Below are positions 7,772-13,049 of a stretch of 18,439 nt of DNA, piece after piece (position 1 is the stretch's first letter; every line of letters starts with the position of its first letter). The DNA is taken from contig JAMONA010000006.1 of NCBI GenBank assembly GCA_027066795.1, positions 1 through 18,439 of the forward strand, read 5' to 3'. The notes under the pieces were generated by a model that searched no databases, was not told the DNA's origin, and saw nothing but the letters and a program-made list of their open reading frames with translations. The position numbers and the translations under genes are program-made. Source of the stretch: Candidatus Kaiserbacteria bacterium. GTDB taxonomy: Bacteria > Patescibacteriota > Minisyncoccia > Phycocordibacterales > UBA2100.

Positions 7772-8656
7772 CTAATATTTAGTTTTATTTAATACTAATA
7801 TTGCATTACGGGGCTTGTCGTCCATCTTGTTACTCCATAACCTGTTGTCTGTAGATGTGTCTAGCCCGTCCCAACTAATGTTGTCTATAGGTATATCCAT
7901 AGCAGCTAATTGGCCTTTTATAGTCTTGGCTACGTCTATCTTGCCGTCAGGGTCGCTTGTGTTAGCCCCTCCGTATTTACTAAAGTACTCTAGAAGCCTC
8001 TTGTTATGCTCACCATACGTTTGATTATTTGGGCTATGTTTAAAGTTGTCAGGGCCTATGCCAGCTGTAATACGCGCGTGTATATTAAGTTTGTAGACGC
8101 CAAGCTTCTCAACAGCAGAGCCTACTACGCTCTCTAAGTTATCGGTATGCTCATGAGATATAGTGTGTAGAGAGTTCCTGCCAGCATGAGCTGCTATAAC
8201 TGTAGGGCTAAGTGTGTCGTCAGACCACAAGGTAAGTGTGTGGCAGTCTCCGGTGACTATTACGGCCCCCTCGCCAGGCTCCAATGCCACGCCATCATGA
8301 AAGAAGCTGTCGTCGTCACTACGTAACAGTATGATACCGTTTCCTATGTCTTCAGGTTCTATATTCTTTAGCTCGTCGGTGGTTGTTATACTTGCGTTAA
8401 ATCTGTCTACACGCAGTACTGTTAAGGTTGTTATGTCGTGTGCCGCCGCCTCTTTAGACAATGTTTCTAACAATTTCTTGCGTAACTCTGAGGTGCCAGG
8501 GTATAGCTCCTCAGCCTTGGCAGGAGTAGAGTATAACAACCTAGCGTTCAAGGGTTGTCCTATGGTAACAATCTCAACCTTGTCATTAGAGTAACGCTCT
8601 ATAAACCCAGTTGGTAACTTTTCTAAATTATCAATAGTTGGTATTTTTTCAGGCAT
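7772..8656 (-). CDS. Divergent PgeF/YfiH-type laccase-domain protein
   Basis: A 294-aa protein resembling the Cu-oxidase_4 (DUF152, YfiH/PgeF) family in its C-terminal two thirds: GDCHTLTLW around Cys138, AAHAGRNSL around His157, ITAGIGPDNF, and a C-terminal segment (ISWDGLDTSTDNRLWSNKMD) like the usual Cys/Thr...Ser-Tyr-Arg block. The Cys and His are two of the three metal or active-site residues of the family. The first His (normally in a QVHG motif) is not found; the equivalent stretch reads LRVDRFNA. The IGPC cysteine reads IGPD. PgeF proteins edit peptidoglycan precursors or act on purine nucleosides. The gene is last in a minus-strand cluster with a muropeptide ligase, which favours a cell-wall role. 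Activity is uncertain because key residues differ. It starts 8 nt after the upstream stop, with no SD. Confidence 0.72.
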   Translation of the reverse strand: MPEKIPTIDNLEKLPTGFIERYSNDKVEIVTIGQPLNARLLYSTPAKAEELYPGTSELRKKLLETLSKEAAAHDITTLTVLRVDRFNASITTTDELKNIEPEDIGNGIILLRSDDDSFFHDGVALEPGEGAVIVTGDCHTLTLWSDDTLSPTVIAAHAGRNSLHTISHEHTDNLESVVGSAVEKLGVYKLNIHARITAGIGPDNFKHSPNNQTYGEHNKRLLEYFSKYGGANTSDPDGKIDVAKTIKGQLAAMDIPIDNISWDGLDTSTDNRLWSNKMDDKPRNAILVLNKTKY

Positions 8657-8664
8657 ATTTAATA

Positions 8665-9429
8665 TTATACTTTAAAATAATTATCACGACCAATTTTAAA
8701 TGTATCAGTGGTGTCTACCAGGTCTAGGTGGTCGTTGTGTATACGTGCTTTTACCTCTTTGTTTTTCTTGTCTTGTACCCAATTATCACCATCCCAGAAT
8801 TCTAAGTTAGAGAAGTTTGTCTTATACTTAGACTTATCACCATATGCGGTTCCTATGTAGAAATGTTTTTTACCAGAGTCTTTAGCTGCAATAGCCTCGT
8901 TAAGCAAAAACCAAATACCAAATGAACTTTGAGCAAAATCAGGTGCGTAGAAATAAAACCACACGTGTGTCATATTTTTATCTGATGCTAAGAATACGAA
9001 GCCAGCGAGTTTGCCATCTTTTTTATATTCTACTATATGGGTTAGTGCATGCTCTTGCAGAATATGTTCGAGACGTTTTTTTGGCATTGTGTGCGCTCCA
9101 TGATGTCTCTCGAAATAGGAGAGGCAAAATTCTTTAAAGTCTTCATTGATATCTAAATCTTCTTTTTTGTGTTCTATTCTTTCAAATATATTTTCATGTT
9201 TGCGTAGGACACGACGGTTCTCACTATTTGGTTCCCATGTTGGTAGTACTATGCGCGTGCTCCTGGCCATGTAGAATGTACGTAAGACATCACCAGAGCC
9301 AGAATATGGTAGGTATCCTTTATTGTATATTGAGCTTAGGCTATCTTCTTTTTCATATTCGCAATAATTACAGTATCCAAACGAGTACGTTCCGTAATTA
9401 TGAGCAAACTCACTTGAAAATAATCGCAT
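8665..9429 (-). CDS. Arginyl/leucyl-tRNA-protein transferase-like GNAT protein (ATE/Bpt family)
   Basis: A 254-aa protein with the two-part layout of ATE1/Bpt. The N-domain carries GYCNYCEYE (Cys20 and Cys23, where ATE proteins have the conserved Cys pair) and a stretch ending ARSTRIVLPTWEPNSENRRV, close to the ATE N-domain arginine-rich signature. The C-domain is GNAT-like: LAGFVFLASD, HVWFYFYAPDFAQSSFGIWF and GKKHFYIGTAYGDKSKYKTN, matching the family's YffYdPd..SLG, YLGYwI and YK blocks. Family members transfer Arg or Leu from tRNA to protein N termini (N-degron pathway). Here the gene lies between a muropeptide ligase (2 nt gap) and a PgeF-like gene (8 nt gap), so use of aminoacyl-tRNA in cell-wall modification is possible. 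Substrate and amino acid cannot be decided from sequence. Confidence 0.72.
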   Translation of the reverse strand: MRLFSSEFAHNYGTYSFGYCNYCEYEKEDSLSSIYNKGYLPYSGSGDVLRTFYMARSTRIVLPTWEPNSENRRVLRKHENIFERIEHKKEDLDINEDFKEFCLSYFERHHGAHTMPKKRLEHILQEHALTHIVEYKKDGKLAGFVFLASDKNMTHVWFYFYAPDFAQSSFGIWFLLNEAIAAKDSGKKHFYIGTAYGDKSKYKTNFSNLEFWDGDNWVQDKKNKEVKARIHNDHLDLVDTTDTFKIGRDNYFKV

Positions 9430-9431
9430 AC

Positions 9432-10832
9432 TTATCTCTTGCTTAGCCAGGTAGGTAAATCGTTTAAAGTGCCGTCTAGATTACCAGATGTTAATATTAA
9501 TAGAACAGAGTCTTCATTAAGAGTGTTCGTTAACTCAGTGTGTATGTCACCTTGTGTGTTAACAGAGGTGGCGTCTGTACCACTAGAGTTAATACGGTCT
9601 GTAATTTCTTCTTGTGTTAGCTGTTTGTGCGTGTCTGCTCCTTGCTCTGCTGGGTGATATACAAGCACTCGAGTGGCTTCTTTAAACACATTATCATACC
9701 AAGTTATAGCATCTCTGTTACGCCAACTAAATGTATGCGGCTCAAATAGTATAACCATTTGCTTGTCAGGGAAGTGCAGACGTATGGCCGCTATAGCAGA
9801 GCGTGCCTTTTCATATGAGGTACCGAATCCCTCATAAGCAGGTACGGCAGTTGTATTCGTTATTCTATTAAGGCGGCGTCTTATACCGTTAAAGGCTGAA
9901 AGTGCCGCAGCGAGCTCTTCAGGTGTAACCAGGTTTCTTTCTAATAGTAAAGCTGCGGCGCCTACAATATTTTGTACATTGTGTGCACCTAGCAGTGTGG
10001 TAGATATGTTTGTTATGGCTATACCGTCTTTTCTTAATTCAAAAGATGTGGTTTCTCCATATGATATATTCTTGGCTGTCCATATTGCATCATTATATAT
10101 GCCGTAAGTAGTAATACCTGCCTTTGTGTTGTGGCCTATCTCATTTACTCCTTCATTATCAGTACAGGCTACTAGCAGGCCACTTGTAGGCATCTTCTCT
10201 AGCATCTCTATGAATGGTTTCTGATAGTCCTCATATGTTGGGTACACATTTACATGGTCGTGGTCTACAGATGTGAGTATTATATCAGCAGGGTCATAAT
10301 GTAGGAACTTAGCACTGTCGTCTCCATGGGCAGTAGGGTACTCGTCACCCTCCATTATAAATGTGTCACCTTTGCCAAGGGCGGAAGTGTACTCCATGTC
10401 ATTTGGGTAAGCTCCTATAAAGTATCCAGGTTCTTTGCCAGCATGCTGCAACACCCATGAGAGTAATGATGTGACAGTAGACTTACCGTAGCTGCCAGAC
10501 ACTACTACTCTATGCTTATTGTCACTCAACTCTCTCAGTATCTCTGGGTAAGAGGCTACTCTGGCTTTGGAGTTTACCGCTGCCTGTACCTCAGTATTGG
10601 TCTCTGGATTAAGCTGTGCATTGCGGCCTATTACTATTAATTCTGTGTCATTGGGTATGTTTTCAGGTTTGTAGCCTATACTCATTTTCACACCAAGTTT
10701 TTCTACATAATCACTAGCGGGTGGGTAGCATGCATCGTCAGAGCCAGATACACTCCAGCCCGAGTCTTGTAGTAATTTGGCTGTTGCACTCATTGCCACT
10801 CCGCTTATTCCTATGACGTGAGCCTTTTTCAT
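9432..10832 (-). CDS. Mpl/MurC-type Mur ligase (UDP-MurNAc:peptide ligase)
   Basis: A 466-aa Mur ligase. The N-terminal domain has HVIGISGVAMSATAKLL (MurC/Mpl Rossmann start). The central ATPase domain has P-loop GSYGKST (113-119) and EGDEYPTAHGDDSAKFLHYD (161-180), characteristic of Mpl. The third domain begins near GIRRRLNRI. In Mpl/MurC the next motif is usually a DDYAHHP-type signature; here it reads AYEGFGTSYEKA, so the two His are missing. Mpl attaches recycled murein tripeptide to UDP-MurNAc; MurC adds L-Ala. The EGDEY block favours Mpl, but the altered third-domain motif leaves the substrate open. It is first in a three-gene cluster. A -10 box lies 7 nt before the ATG, so the mRNA is probably leaderless or nearly so. 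Confidence 0.83.
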   Translation of the reverse strand: MKKAHVIGISGVAMSATAKLLQDSGWSVSGSDDACYPPASDYVEKLGVKMSIGYKPENIPNDTELIVIGRNAQLNPETNTEVQAAVNSKARVASYPEILRELSDNKHRVVVSGSYGKSTVTSLLSWVLQHAGKEPGYFIGAYPNDMEYTSALGKGDTFIMEGDEYPTAHGDDSAKFLHYDPADIILTSVDHDHVNVYPTYEDYQKPFIEMLEKMPTSGLLVACTDNEGVNEIGHNTKAGITTYGIYNDAIWTAKNISYGETTSFELRKDGIAITNISTTLLGAHNVQNIVGAAALLLERNLVTPEELAAALSAFNGIRRRLNRITNTTAVPAYEGFGTSYEKARSAIAAIRLHFPDKQMVILFEPHTFSWRNRDAITWYDNVFKEATRVLVYHPAEQGADTHKQLTQEEITDRINSSGTDATSVNTQGDIHTELTNTLNEDSVLLILTSGNLDGTLNDLPTWLSKR

Positions 10833-10839
10833 ACAGATT

Positions 10840-10867
10840 ATTATAACAGTAGGTTAAGGAAGCTAAA
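10840..10867 (-). promoter_or_regulatory. Predicted promoter of the mpl-like/ATE-like/pgeF-like cluster (leaderless)
   Basis: On the minus strand TATAAT occupies 10845-10840, with a weak -35 (TTTAGC, 10867-10862) and a 16-nt spacer. With usual -10 geometry transcription starts at about 10833-10832, that is on the A of the ATG at 10832 or one base before it. It lies back to back with the plus-strand promoter at 10870. Confidence 0.6.
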
Positions 10868-10869
10868 CA

Positions 10870-10898
10870 TTGACAAAAAGTCCAATACATGGTATTAT
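10870..10898 (+). promoter_or_regulatory. Strong sigma70-type promoter of the small-peptide transcript
   Basis: Perfect TTGACA (10870-10875), exact 17-nt spacer, TATTAT (10893-10898): the best -35/-10 pair in the window. The predicted start is about 10905, just at the first hairpin. The transcript would run about 285 nt to the terminator at 11153-11187. Confidence 0.75.
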
Positions 10899-10904
10899 AT
10901 AAAA

Positions 10905-10991
10905 GTTGATAAGAAGCTGAAAAAGCTCAAAAATATCAACAACAGGGAGGTGTTTTTTTGTTAGTAAAAGGATTAAACAAATGAACACCTC
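10905..10991 (+). promoter_or_regulatory. Structured 5' leader with a hairpin covering the peptide start codon
   Basis: Hairpin 1 is GTTGATA (10905-10911) with TATCAAC (10934-10940). Hairpin 2 pairs GAGGTGTT (10947-10954) with AACACCTC (10984-10991), and inside it TTTGTT (10957-10962) with AACAAA (10976-10981). Its 13-nt loop is AGTAAAAGGATTA. The A of the ATG (10981) is base-paired and its T and G lie in the small internal loop, so the start is masked. The loop exposes GGATT, which could pair with the AAUCC found in this organism's 16S tail. Regulation by opening this hairpin is inference. Confidence 0.6.
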
Positions 10992-11139
10992 AAAAAAGAT
11001 TAAGGTAGCATTGGCTACCTCGTTGGTTTTAGCAACTGTTACGGTTGCGCTTACGTCGTTTACAAATTTGCCAAATGAGCAAGTTCCGTATTACGATGTT
11101 ATGGGTCTCTTCATAGAAATTGTAGAGATCGTAAATTAA
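10981..11139 (+). CDS. Small 52-aa peptide with hydrophobic N-terminal segment, unknown function
   Basis: ATG to TAA reads MNTSKKIKVALATSLVLATV and continues for 32 more residues to the C terminus IEIVEIVN. It has a Lys-rich start (K5, K6, K8), a hydrophobic run at about 9-27, then a polar segment with PNEQVPYYD. This looks like a signal peptide or single membrane anchor. I recognise no family. Support for it being real: it lies squarely between a strong promoter and an intrinsic terminator. Against: the region also forms RNA hairpins (for example AGGTAGC/GCTACCT with a 4-nt loop, 11003-11020), so it could instead be a non-coding RNA with a chance ORF. Its neighbour is the RT gene 126 nt downstream, beyond the terminator. 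Confidence 0.5.
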   Translation: MNTSKKIKVALATSLVLATVTVALTSFTNLPNEQVPYYDVMGLFIEIVEIVN

Positions 11140-11152
11140 GCCAACAAAAAAT

Positions 11153-11187
11153 AAAGACCTAAGTACATGATGTACAAGGGTCTTTTT
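11153..11187 (+). terminator. Intrinsic terminator after the small peptide
   Basis: AAAGACC (11153-11159) pairs with GGTCTTT (11179-11185), with an inner GTACA-tga-TGTAC (11163-11175), followed by TT and A/T. This separates the peptide transcript from the RT gene. Confidence 0.85.
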
Positions 11188-11190
11188 ATA

Positions 11191-11219
11191 TTGTGCGAGA
11201 GTAGTATTTAATGTATATT
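11191..11219 (+). promoter_or_regulatory. Possible promoter of the reverse transcriptase gene
   Basis: TTGTGC, 17-nt spacer, TATATT (11214-11219), with a predicted start near 11226 and a 40-nt leader to the RT ATG. It is a moderate consensus match located immediately after the preceding terminator. Confidence 0.45.
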
Positions 11220-11252
11220 GCCAAATAGAAAATAATTTTAAACTTAAAAAAT

Positions 11253-11260
11253 AAGGAGAG
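11253..11260 (+). promoter_or_regulatory. Classical Shine-Dalgarno site of the RT gene
   Basis: AAGGAGAG ends 5 nt before the ATG at 11266 (7 nt from the end of GGAG). It is the only textbook SD at a gene start in the window and stands out because the local 16S tail has AAUCC where CCUCC would be expected. The motif may be a relic of transfer from an SD-using host. Confidence 0.6.
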
Positions 11261-11265
11261 TACAG

Positions 11266-12006
11266 ATGCTAAAACAAGCTAACCCTGTACCTCCAGGTTT
11301 TAAGAGGTTGAGCATAAAAGGGCGCGAAGTATTTGCTCCTGACGATTTTGTTAGGGAGTTGCATAATCATTTCCTTAATGAGGTTCCCCTCGTAAGGTGG
11401 GAGAATCAATTACACACAATCGGTAGACATATCGATAGTGGTAATCGGTTCTTTCTAAAAGTTGATATTGCCTCGGCATTTGACAGTGTGAGACATCGTG
11501 AGTTAAGTACCGCTGTGTACAAAGACTGGGGCTGGGATACGTACATACCTGACGAGTATTTCTTCCACAAAAGTGGAGGATTAATACAGGGCGCACCAGC
11601 ATCTCCTTATCTGTTTAGGTTGTATTGTGAGCGTAGCGGACTAGACACAGAGCTAGCCGCATACTGTTCAGAGCAAAACAAGTTGAACAACAAGGGGTAT
11701 GTGTGGAGCAGGTATGTAGACGATGTCATAATATCTGCTCGTAACCCGATAGGGCGTACAGTTGTGCCTAGACTTAGGAGCATACTAAGGAAGCGAGGGT
11801 TTATACTTAATGACTCTAAGACAATAAAGCGTGATACTAAGTGGAGACCATTCGAGGCACTTGGTGTCCGTATATACAATGGTCATGTTGGGCCTACTAC
11901 GTCCTTTCTTGGCTGCTTAACAGATGATGGCGGTGGTGCATCTATTAAAGGCAAAAGAGTCTGGCTAAAACAGGTTAACCAGCTAAACTACAAGCTCGAG
12001 GATTGA
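11266..12006 (+). CDS. Minimal reverse transcriptase (retron/unclassified-type)
   Basis: A 246-aa protein that is essentially only a reverse-transcriptase palm/finger domain. Recognisable blocks: motif-1-like KGREVFAPDDFVRELHNHF (18-36), motif A FLKVDIASAFDSV (63-75, Asp68), motif B GLIQGAPASPYLF (105-117), catalytic YVDD (150-153), RGFILNDSKT (177-186) and LGVRIYNG (199-206). QGAPASP resembles retron and group-II-like enzymes and differs from the SQ version typical of diversity-generating retroelement RTs. No thumb or X domain, endonuclease or other domain follows; the stop codon lies inside the terminator stem, so this is not an obvious truncation. It has a classical SD, unlike its neighbours. 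It is flanked by two structured transcripts, one on each side. The class of RT cannot be fixed without a tree. Confidence 0.85.
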   Translation: MLKQANPVPPGFKRLSIKGREVFAPDDFVRELHNHFLNEVPLVRWENQLHTIGRHIDSGNRFFLKVDIASAFDSVRHRELSTAVYKDWGWDTYIPDEYFFHKSGGLIQGAPASPYLFRLYCERSGLDTELAAYCSEQNKLNNKGYVWSRYVDDVIISARNPIGRTVVPRLRSILRKRGFILNDSKTIKRDTKWRPFEALGVRIYNGHVGPTTSFLGCLTDDGGGASIKGKRVWLKQVNQLNYKLED

Positions 12007-12030
12007 AACAATCCTCGAGCTTTATTTTTT
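11992..12030 (+). terminator. Intrinsic terminator of the RT gene, overlapping its stop codon
   Basis: A perfect 14-bp stem (AAGCTCGAGGATTG, 11992-12005; CAATCCTCGAGCTT, 12009-12022) with a 3-nt AAA loop is followed by TATTTTTT. The last codons and the TGA of the RT gene (12004-12006) are inside the stem. Confidence 0.93.
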
Positions 12031-12033
12031 GTA

Positions 12034-12039
12034 TATAAT
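12034..12039 (+). promoter_or_regulatory. -10 box of the putative structured RNA
   Basis: Perfect TATAAT with an upstream TG (12030-12031). No good -35 is present at the right distance because that position falls in the RT terminator stem. The predicted start is about 12046-12047. Confidence 0.45.
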
Positions 12040-12046
12040 AGTTTAT

Positions 12047-12310
12047 AGTCTTACTAAGCGGTGCTGTACTAGCATTGCCTTCATGGGGGCTCCTTTTACA
12101 AAAAGAGGAGGAGTAGGTAGTATTTTCGTGATTTCGCCGGCACTGCCCGTTAAAATGGTGTTTAGGTAGAGATTGTAGAGTAGTACAGTCTACTCACGTT
12201 CTGGTACTTTGTATAGCATTGTTTCAGGAAGAGGTGGGTGGCTGCGCCACCGGGCTTACCGTCCCCATGGAGTCCGCTTATAAGAGTGCCAGTTATGAGG
12301 CACTCTTTTT
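12047..12310 (+). ncRNA. Putative structured non-coding RNA, family not recognised
   Basis: About 265 nt between a TATAAT and an intrinsic terminator, with no convincing ORF. The two ends pair: CTTACTAAGCGG (12050-12061) with CCGCTTATAAG (12274-12284), 11 bp with one bulged C. Inside, CTTCATGGGG (12079-12088) pairs with CCCCATGGAG (12263-12272), 10 bp with one wobble. Local hairpins follow: CTCCTTTT with AAAAGAGGAG (12090-12110, two-base bulge), GAGTAG/CTACTC (12178-12195) and GGTGGC-tgc-GCCACC (12237-12251). A closing stem plus internal hairpins is how large housekeeping or regulatory RNAs are built. I could not match it to RNase P RNA (no GAGGAAAGTC or ACAGAA core), tmRNA (no tRNA-like ends) or SRP RNA (no domain IV motif). 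It directly follows the RT gene. Confidence 0.6.
12282..12310 (+). terminator. Intrinsic terminator of the putative structured RNA
   Basis: AAGAGTGCC (12282-12290), 8-nt loop, GGCACTCTT (12299-12307), then T's. Its left arm shares AAG with the outer closing stem of the RNA, so the two folds compete at the very end. The T-run follows only on the plus strand, which sets the direction of transcription. Confidence 0.88.
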
Positions 12311-12313
12311 ATA

Positions 12314-12341
12314 TTGTAATAGAGTATTATTGCGCTATACT
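12314..12341 (+). promoter_or_regulatory. Predicted promoter of rsmI (leaderless)
   Basis: TTGTAA, 16-nt spacer, TATACT (12336-12341). Normal geometry puts the transcript start at about 12348, one base before the ATG at 12349. There is no room for an SD. Confidence 0.65.
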
Positions 12342-12348
12342 CGCATTT

Positions 12349-13035
12349 ATGGACATTGATACTAGTAACGGCAAACTATATATAATAGCAACACCTATCG
12401 GCAATCTTGAGGATATTACTTTGCGGGCTCTGCGCGTACTAGCAGAAGTTAATGTAGTATTTTGTGAGGATACTCGTGTTACGGGTAGGTTATTACACCA
12501 CTACGGTATAGAGGTAAAGATGCAGAGCCTAAACGCTCGTACCGAAGAGCATAAGCTAGGTTTGGCTATTGAATTATTACAGGGTGGTAAAGATGTCGCA
12601 TACGTAAGCGACGCTGGTACCCCTGGCATAAGTGATCCTGGTGTAAGGTTAGTCTCTGCTGCTAAAGCAAAAGGAGTAGAGGTGGTTAGTATACCTGGGG
12701 CTAGTGCATTAACCGCTGCGCTGAGTATAGCGGGTGTACCTACAAATAGGTTTACATTTTTAGGATTCCTACCACAAAAGAAGGGTAGGCAAACAGCTCT
12801 TAAGGGTCTTGCAGTTGCAGAGCATACAGTAGTACTTTATGAATCTACACACAGGATTGTAAAATTACTTAGAGAATTTACAGAACATCTACCAGACAAG
12901 AGTGTCACTTTAGCCAGAGAGATTACAAAAATGCATGAGGAGGTATTGCAAGGTAACTCTACAGAATTATTAGAAATTTTAGAGGCCAATCCACAAAAAC
13001 AGAGAGGTGAGTTTGTAGTTATTGTCAGCAGCTAG
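12349..13035 (+). CDS. rsmI: 16S rRNA (cytidine1402-2'-O)-methyltransferase RsmI
   Basis: A 228-aa SAM-dependent methylase of the tetrapyrrole-methylase fold: LYIIATPIGNLEDITLRAL (residues 9-27), VFCEDTRVTGRLL, YVSDAGTPGISDPG and IPGASALTAALSIAG are all diagnostic of RsmI/YraL. It 2'-O-methylates C1402 in the decoding region of 16S rRNA, working with RsmH. At 228 aa it is about 50 residues shorter than typical (around 280) and lacks the C-terminal extension. The frame is open upstream to 12238, but that extension crosses the preceding terminator and is not homologous; ATG 12349 sits just after the predicted transcript start and immediately before the conserved N terminus, so it is preferred. 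Confidence 0.95.
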   Translation: MDIDTSNGKLYIIATPIGNLEDITLRALRVLAEVNVVFCEDTRVTGRLLHHYGIEVKMQSLNARTEEHKLGLAIELLQGGKDVAYVSDAGTPGISDPGVRLVSAAKAKGVEVVSIPGASALTAALSIAGVPTNRFTFLGFLPQKKGRQTALKGLAVAEHTVVLYESTHRIVKLLREFTEHLPDKSVTLAREITKMHEEVLQGNSTELLEILEANPQKQRGEFVVIVSS

Positions 13036-13041
13036 TATACT
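13013..13041 (+). promoter_or_regulatory. Predicted promoter of the DUF4015-type gene (near-leaderless)
   Basis: TTGTAG, 17-nt spacer, TATACT (13036-13041), lying over the last codons of rsmI and its stop. The predicted start near 13048 is 2 nt before the ATG at 13050. Confidence 0.5.
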
Positions 13042-13049
13042 GCTGTGTA

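Noticed and set aside
11266..12006. Group II intron with its maturase.
   Set aside because: No domain V-like hairpin or maturase X/endonuclease domain follows the RT, and the gene ends in its own terminator.
11266..12310. A diversity-generating retroelement with template and variable repeats.
   Set aside because: The RT has the SP form of motif B (QGAPASP) and not the SQ form; no near-repeat of about 100 bp with adenine-specific changes and no accessory Avd-like gene was seen.
12047..12310. RNase P RNA, tmRNA or SRP RNA. The 5' part (CTAAGCGG...) looks a little like the start of large Gram-positive SRP RNAs.
   Set aside because: No RNase P core (GAGGAAAGTC/ACAGAA), no tRNA-like ends of tmRNA, and no SRP domain IV (CAGG...GGAA...AGCAG). 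Left as an unidentified RNA.
12238..12348. N-terminal extension of rsmI to an ATG at 12238 (265-aa version).
   Set aside because: It crosses the terminator at 12282-12310 and the predicted rsmI promoter, has no similarity to RsmI, and the conserved N terminus begins just after ATG 12349.
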